A program made the position numbers and the translations under genes. A DNA stretch of 64,000 bases, from NCBI RefSeq assembly GCF_033096445.1, contig NZ_AP028155.1, forward strand, positions 2,237,880-2,301,879, in the 5' to 3' direction. Below the pieces are notes generated by a model. It searched no databases. It saw only the letters and a list, made by a program, of their open reading frames with translations, and had not been told where the DNA came from. Source of the stretch: Butyricimonas faecihominis. GTDB lineage: Bacteria; Bacteroidota; Bacteroidia; Bacteroidales; Marinifilaceae. Shown piece after piece: positions 62,952 to 64,000 of this stretch; positions within the stretch are counted from its first letter, which is position 1, and every line of letters begins with the position of its first letter.

Positions 62952-62962
62952 AATCACTAAAT
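62897..62962. repeat. 7-bp repeats across the SpoIID-transporter junction
   Basis: TTGAAAA/TGGAGAA units and then ATGAAATCTAAAATC, which supplies the start codon and first codons of the transporter; the SpoIID stop at 62951 lies within it. Confidence 0.7.
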
Positions 62963-64000
62963 CCCCTTGGTCCTGGATCCCCACTCTATATTTCGCACAA
63001 GGTCTACCCTATGTCGTTGTCATGACACTTGCCGTTATCATGTTCAAACGGTTGGGAATAAACAACACGGATATAGCTCTCTACACGAGCTGGCTTTATT
63101 TACCATGGGTGATTAAACCCCTATGGAGTCCGCTGGTAGACATCGTGAAGACCAAACGCTGGTGGGTGATCACCATGCAATTAGTGATCGGTGGAGGATT
63201 AGCCGGAATAGCACTGACTCTTCCCGGGCCTCATGCCTTCCGCTACTCGTTAGCATTCATGTGGTTATTAGCTTTCAGTTCTGCCACCCACGACATCGCG
63301 GCAGACGGGTTCTATATGCTGGGACTCGACACCAAGAAACAAGCCTTCTTCGTCGGCATCCGTAACACGGCTTACCGCCTCGCCATGCTCACCGGACAAG
63401 GATTGATTGTCATGTTTGCCGGTTGGCTTGAAAAGACCTATTCCTCCACGTTCCCGGAAGAGATTGCCGTTCCTAGAGCATGGTCAGTCACCTTCTATCT
63501 ATTGGCAATCTTATTCGTACTTCTCTTCCTCTACCACCAGTTCATCCTCCCCAAACCGGAAAATGATATTCCCGTGAAAAACGGTAACCCACTGAATGCC
63601 TTTTTCCAAACCTTTATTACCTTCTTCCAAAAGAAAGGAATCATTGCAGCCTTGGCCTTTATTCTGCTCTTCCGTTTTGCAGAATCACAACTTGTAAAAA
63701 TCGCCTCCCCTTTCTTACTGGACAATCCCGAAGTCGGTGGCTTGGGACTAAACACCATGCAAGTCGGTACCATCTATGGCGTCGTTGGCCTTATCGCCCT
63801 CACGATAGGCGGTATCCTAGGCGGTATCTTCATGGCTAAGAATGGCCTAAAACACTGGATCTGGTGGATGACCGCTGCCATGAACCTGCCCAATATCGTG
63901 TACGTTTATCTGGCATTCGTCCACCCTTCCAACATCTGGCTAATCTCTTCCGCCGTCGCCATCGAACAATTCGGTTACGGGTTCGGTTTCACGGCCCTCA
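62941..64000 (+). CDS. AmpG-like MFS transporter (partial, cut by window end)
   Basis: At least 353 residues, open to the window end. It has about ten hydrophobic segments, and the start PWSWIPTLYFAQGLPYVVVMTLAVIMFKRLG and PWVIKPLWSPLVD are typical of AmpG-type MFS permeases that import anhydro-muropeptides. ATG 62941 overlaps the SpoIID end by 11 bases; the preceding repeat gives the first codons. With SpoIID it suggests a peptidoglycan recycling operon; the remaining C-terminus lies outside. Confidence 0.8.
   Translation, partial: MKSKITKSPWSWIPTLYFAQGLPYVVVMTLAVIMFKRLGINNTDIALYTSWLYLPWVIKPLWSPLVDIVKTKRWWVITMQLVIGGGLAGIALTLPGPHAFRYSLAFMWLLAFSSATHDIAADGFYMLGLDTKKQAFFVGIRNTAYRLAMLTGQGLIVMFAGWLEKTYSSTFPEEIAVPRAWSVTFYLLAILFVLLFLYHQFILPKPENDIPVKNGNPLNAFFQTFITFFQKKGIIAALAFILLFRFAESQLVKIASPFLLDNPEVGGLGLNTMQVGTIYGVVGLIALTIGGILGGIFMAKNGLKHWIWWMTAAMNLPNIVYVYLAFVHPSNIWLISSAVAIEQFGYGFGFTAL

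Noticed and set aside
21439-62962. Short tandem repeats as a CRISPR array
   Set aside because: The units are 7 or 11 bp with no spacers and no cas genes; they are simple intergenic repeats.
1-64000. tRNA, rRNA or riboswitch
   Set aside because: No cloverleaf, rRNA segment or known riboswitch core was recognised by eye; a covariance search (tRNAscan-SE, Rfam) would settle it.

Overview
The window looks like chromosomal DNA of a Bacteroidales bacterium. The evidence is two ECF sigma / FecR / SusC / SusD loci, a MurF-alanine racemase fusion, Bacteroidetes-type -7 promoter boxes (TAnnTTTG) ahead of many genes, and families such as DUF4922, DUF4924, DUF4254, DUF5606 and GH92. The genus cannot be fixed from the sequence; Odoribacteraceae (Butyricimonas/Odoribacter-like) is my guess. 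I see no rRNA, tRNA, CRISPR array, transposase, integrase or phage gene.

Layout. 0-2.1 kb: housekeeping genes (DjlA-like co-chaperone, DUF5606, tRNA methyltransferase TrmN6), followed by a possible ~100-nt small RNA with its own promoter and terminator. 2.3-7.7 kb: a plus-strand operon of ROK glucokinase, GH92 mannosidase, IspD and a Wzi-like outer-membrane protein. 7.7-20 kb: a cell-surface polysaccharide region with two tandem O-antigen ligase/polymerase paralogues, two CDP-glycerol-type phosphotransferases, a glycerol-1-phosphate dehydrogenase overlapping a TagD-like cytidylyltransferase, GT9 plus DUF4254, a GT2, an HisC/CobD-like PLP enzyme followed by a LicC-like nucleotidyltransferase, and a Kdo/LPS kinase. 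Together these suggest a pathway that makes CDP-activated glycerol phosphate and a CDP-activated amino alcohol (or similar) and attaches them to surface glycan. The promoters of the two plus-strand transcription units there share a palindromic operator-like motif.

20-37 kb: mostly housekeeping genes (folA, thyA, O-methyltransferase, M16 peptidase, S4 protein, pth, rplY, a 2x[4Fe-4S] ferredoxin, 5-formyl-THF cyclo-ligase, nadE, Crp/Fnr regulator, recX, prmC, cardiolipin synthase, murF-alr). NadE has lost its glutaminase cysteine. Intergenic spaces here carry 7-bp and 11-bp repeat families, and the 7-bp family also runs into the ends of some genes.

37-56 kb: two complete ECF/FecR/SusC/SusD loci on the minus strand. 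Neither carries a glycoside hydrolase. Each instead carries a lipoprotein of a zinc-peptidase family whose HExxH site has been lost, and an intact M64 peptidase lies between them, so peptides or proteins are a more likely target than glycans. The second SusC is broken by a single-base frameshift, and its sigma-factor promoter lies inside a 30-bp perfect inverted repeat.

56-64 kb: an 828-bp non-coding stretch, an orphan sensor kinase with a periplasmic binding-type domain and a Cys-rich PAS domain, then a GT2 / DUF4922 / SpoIID / AmpG-like transporter operon that runs off the window and looks like a cell-wall remodelling or recycling unit.
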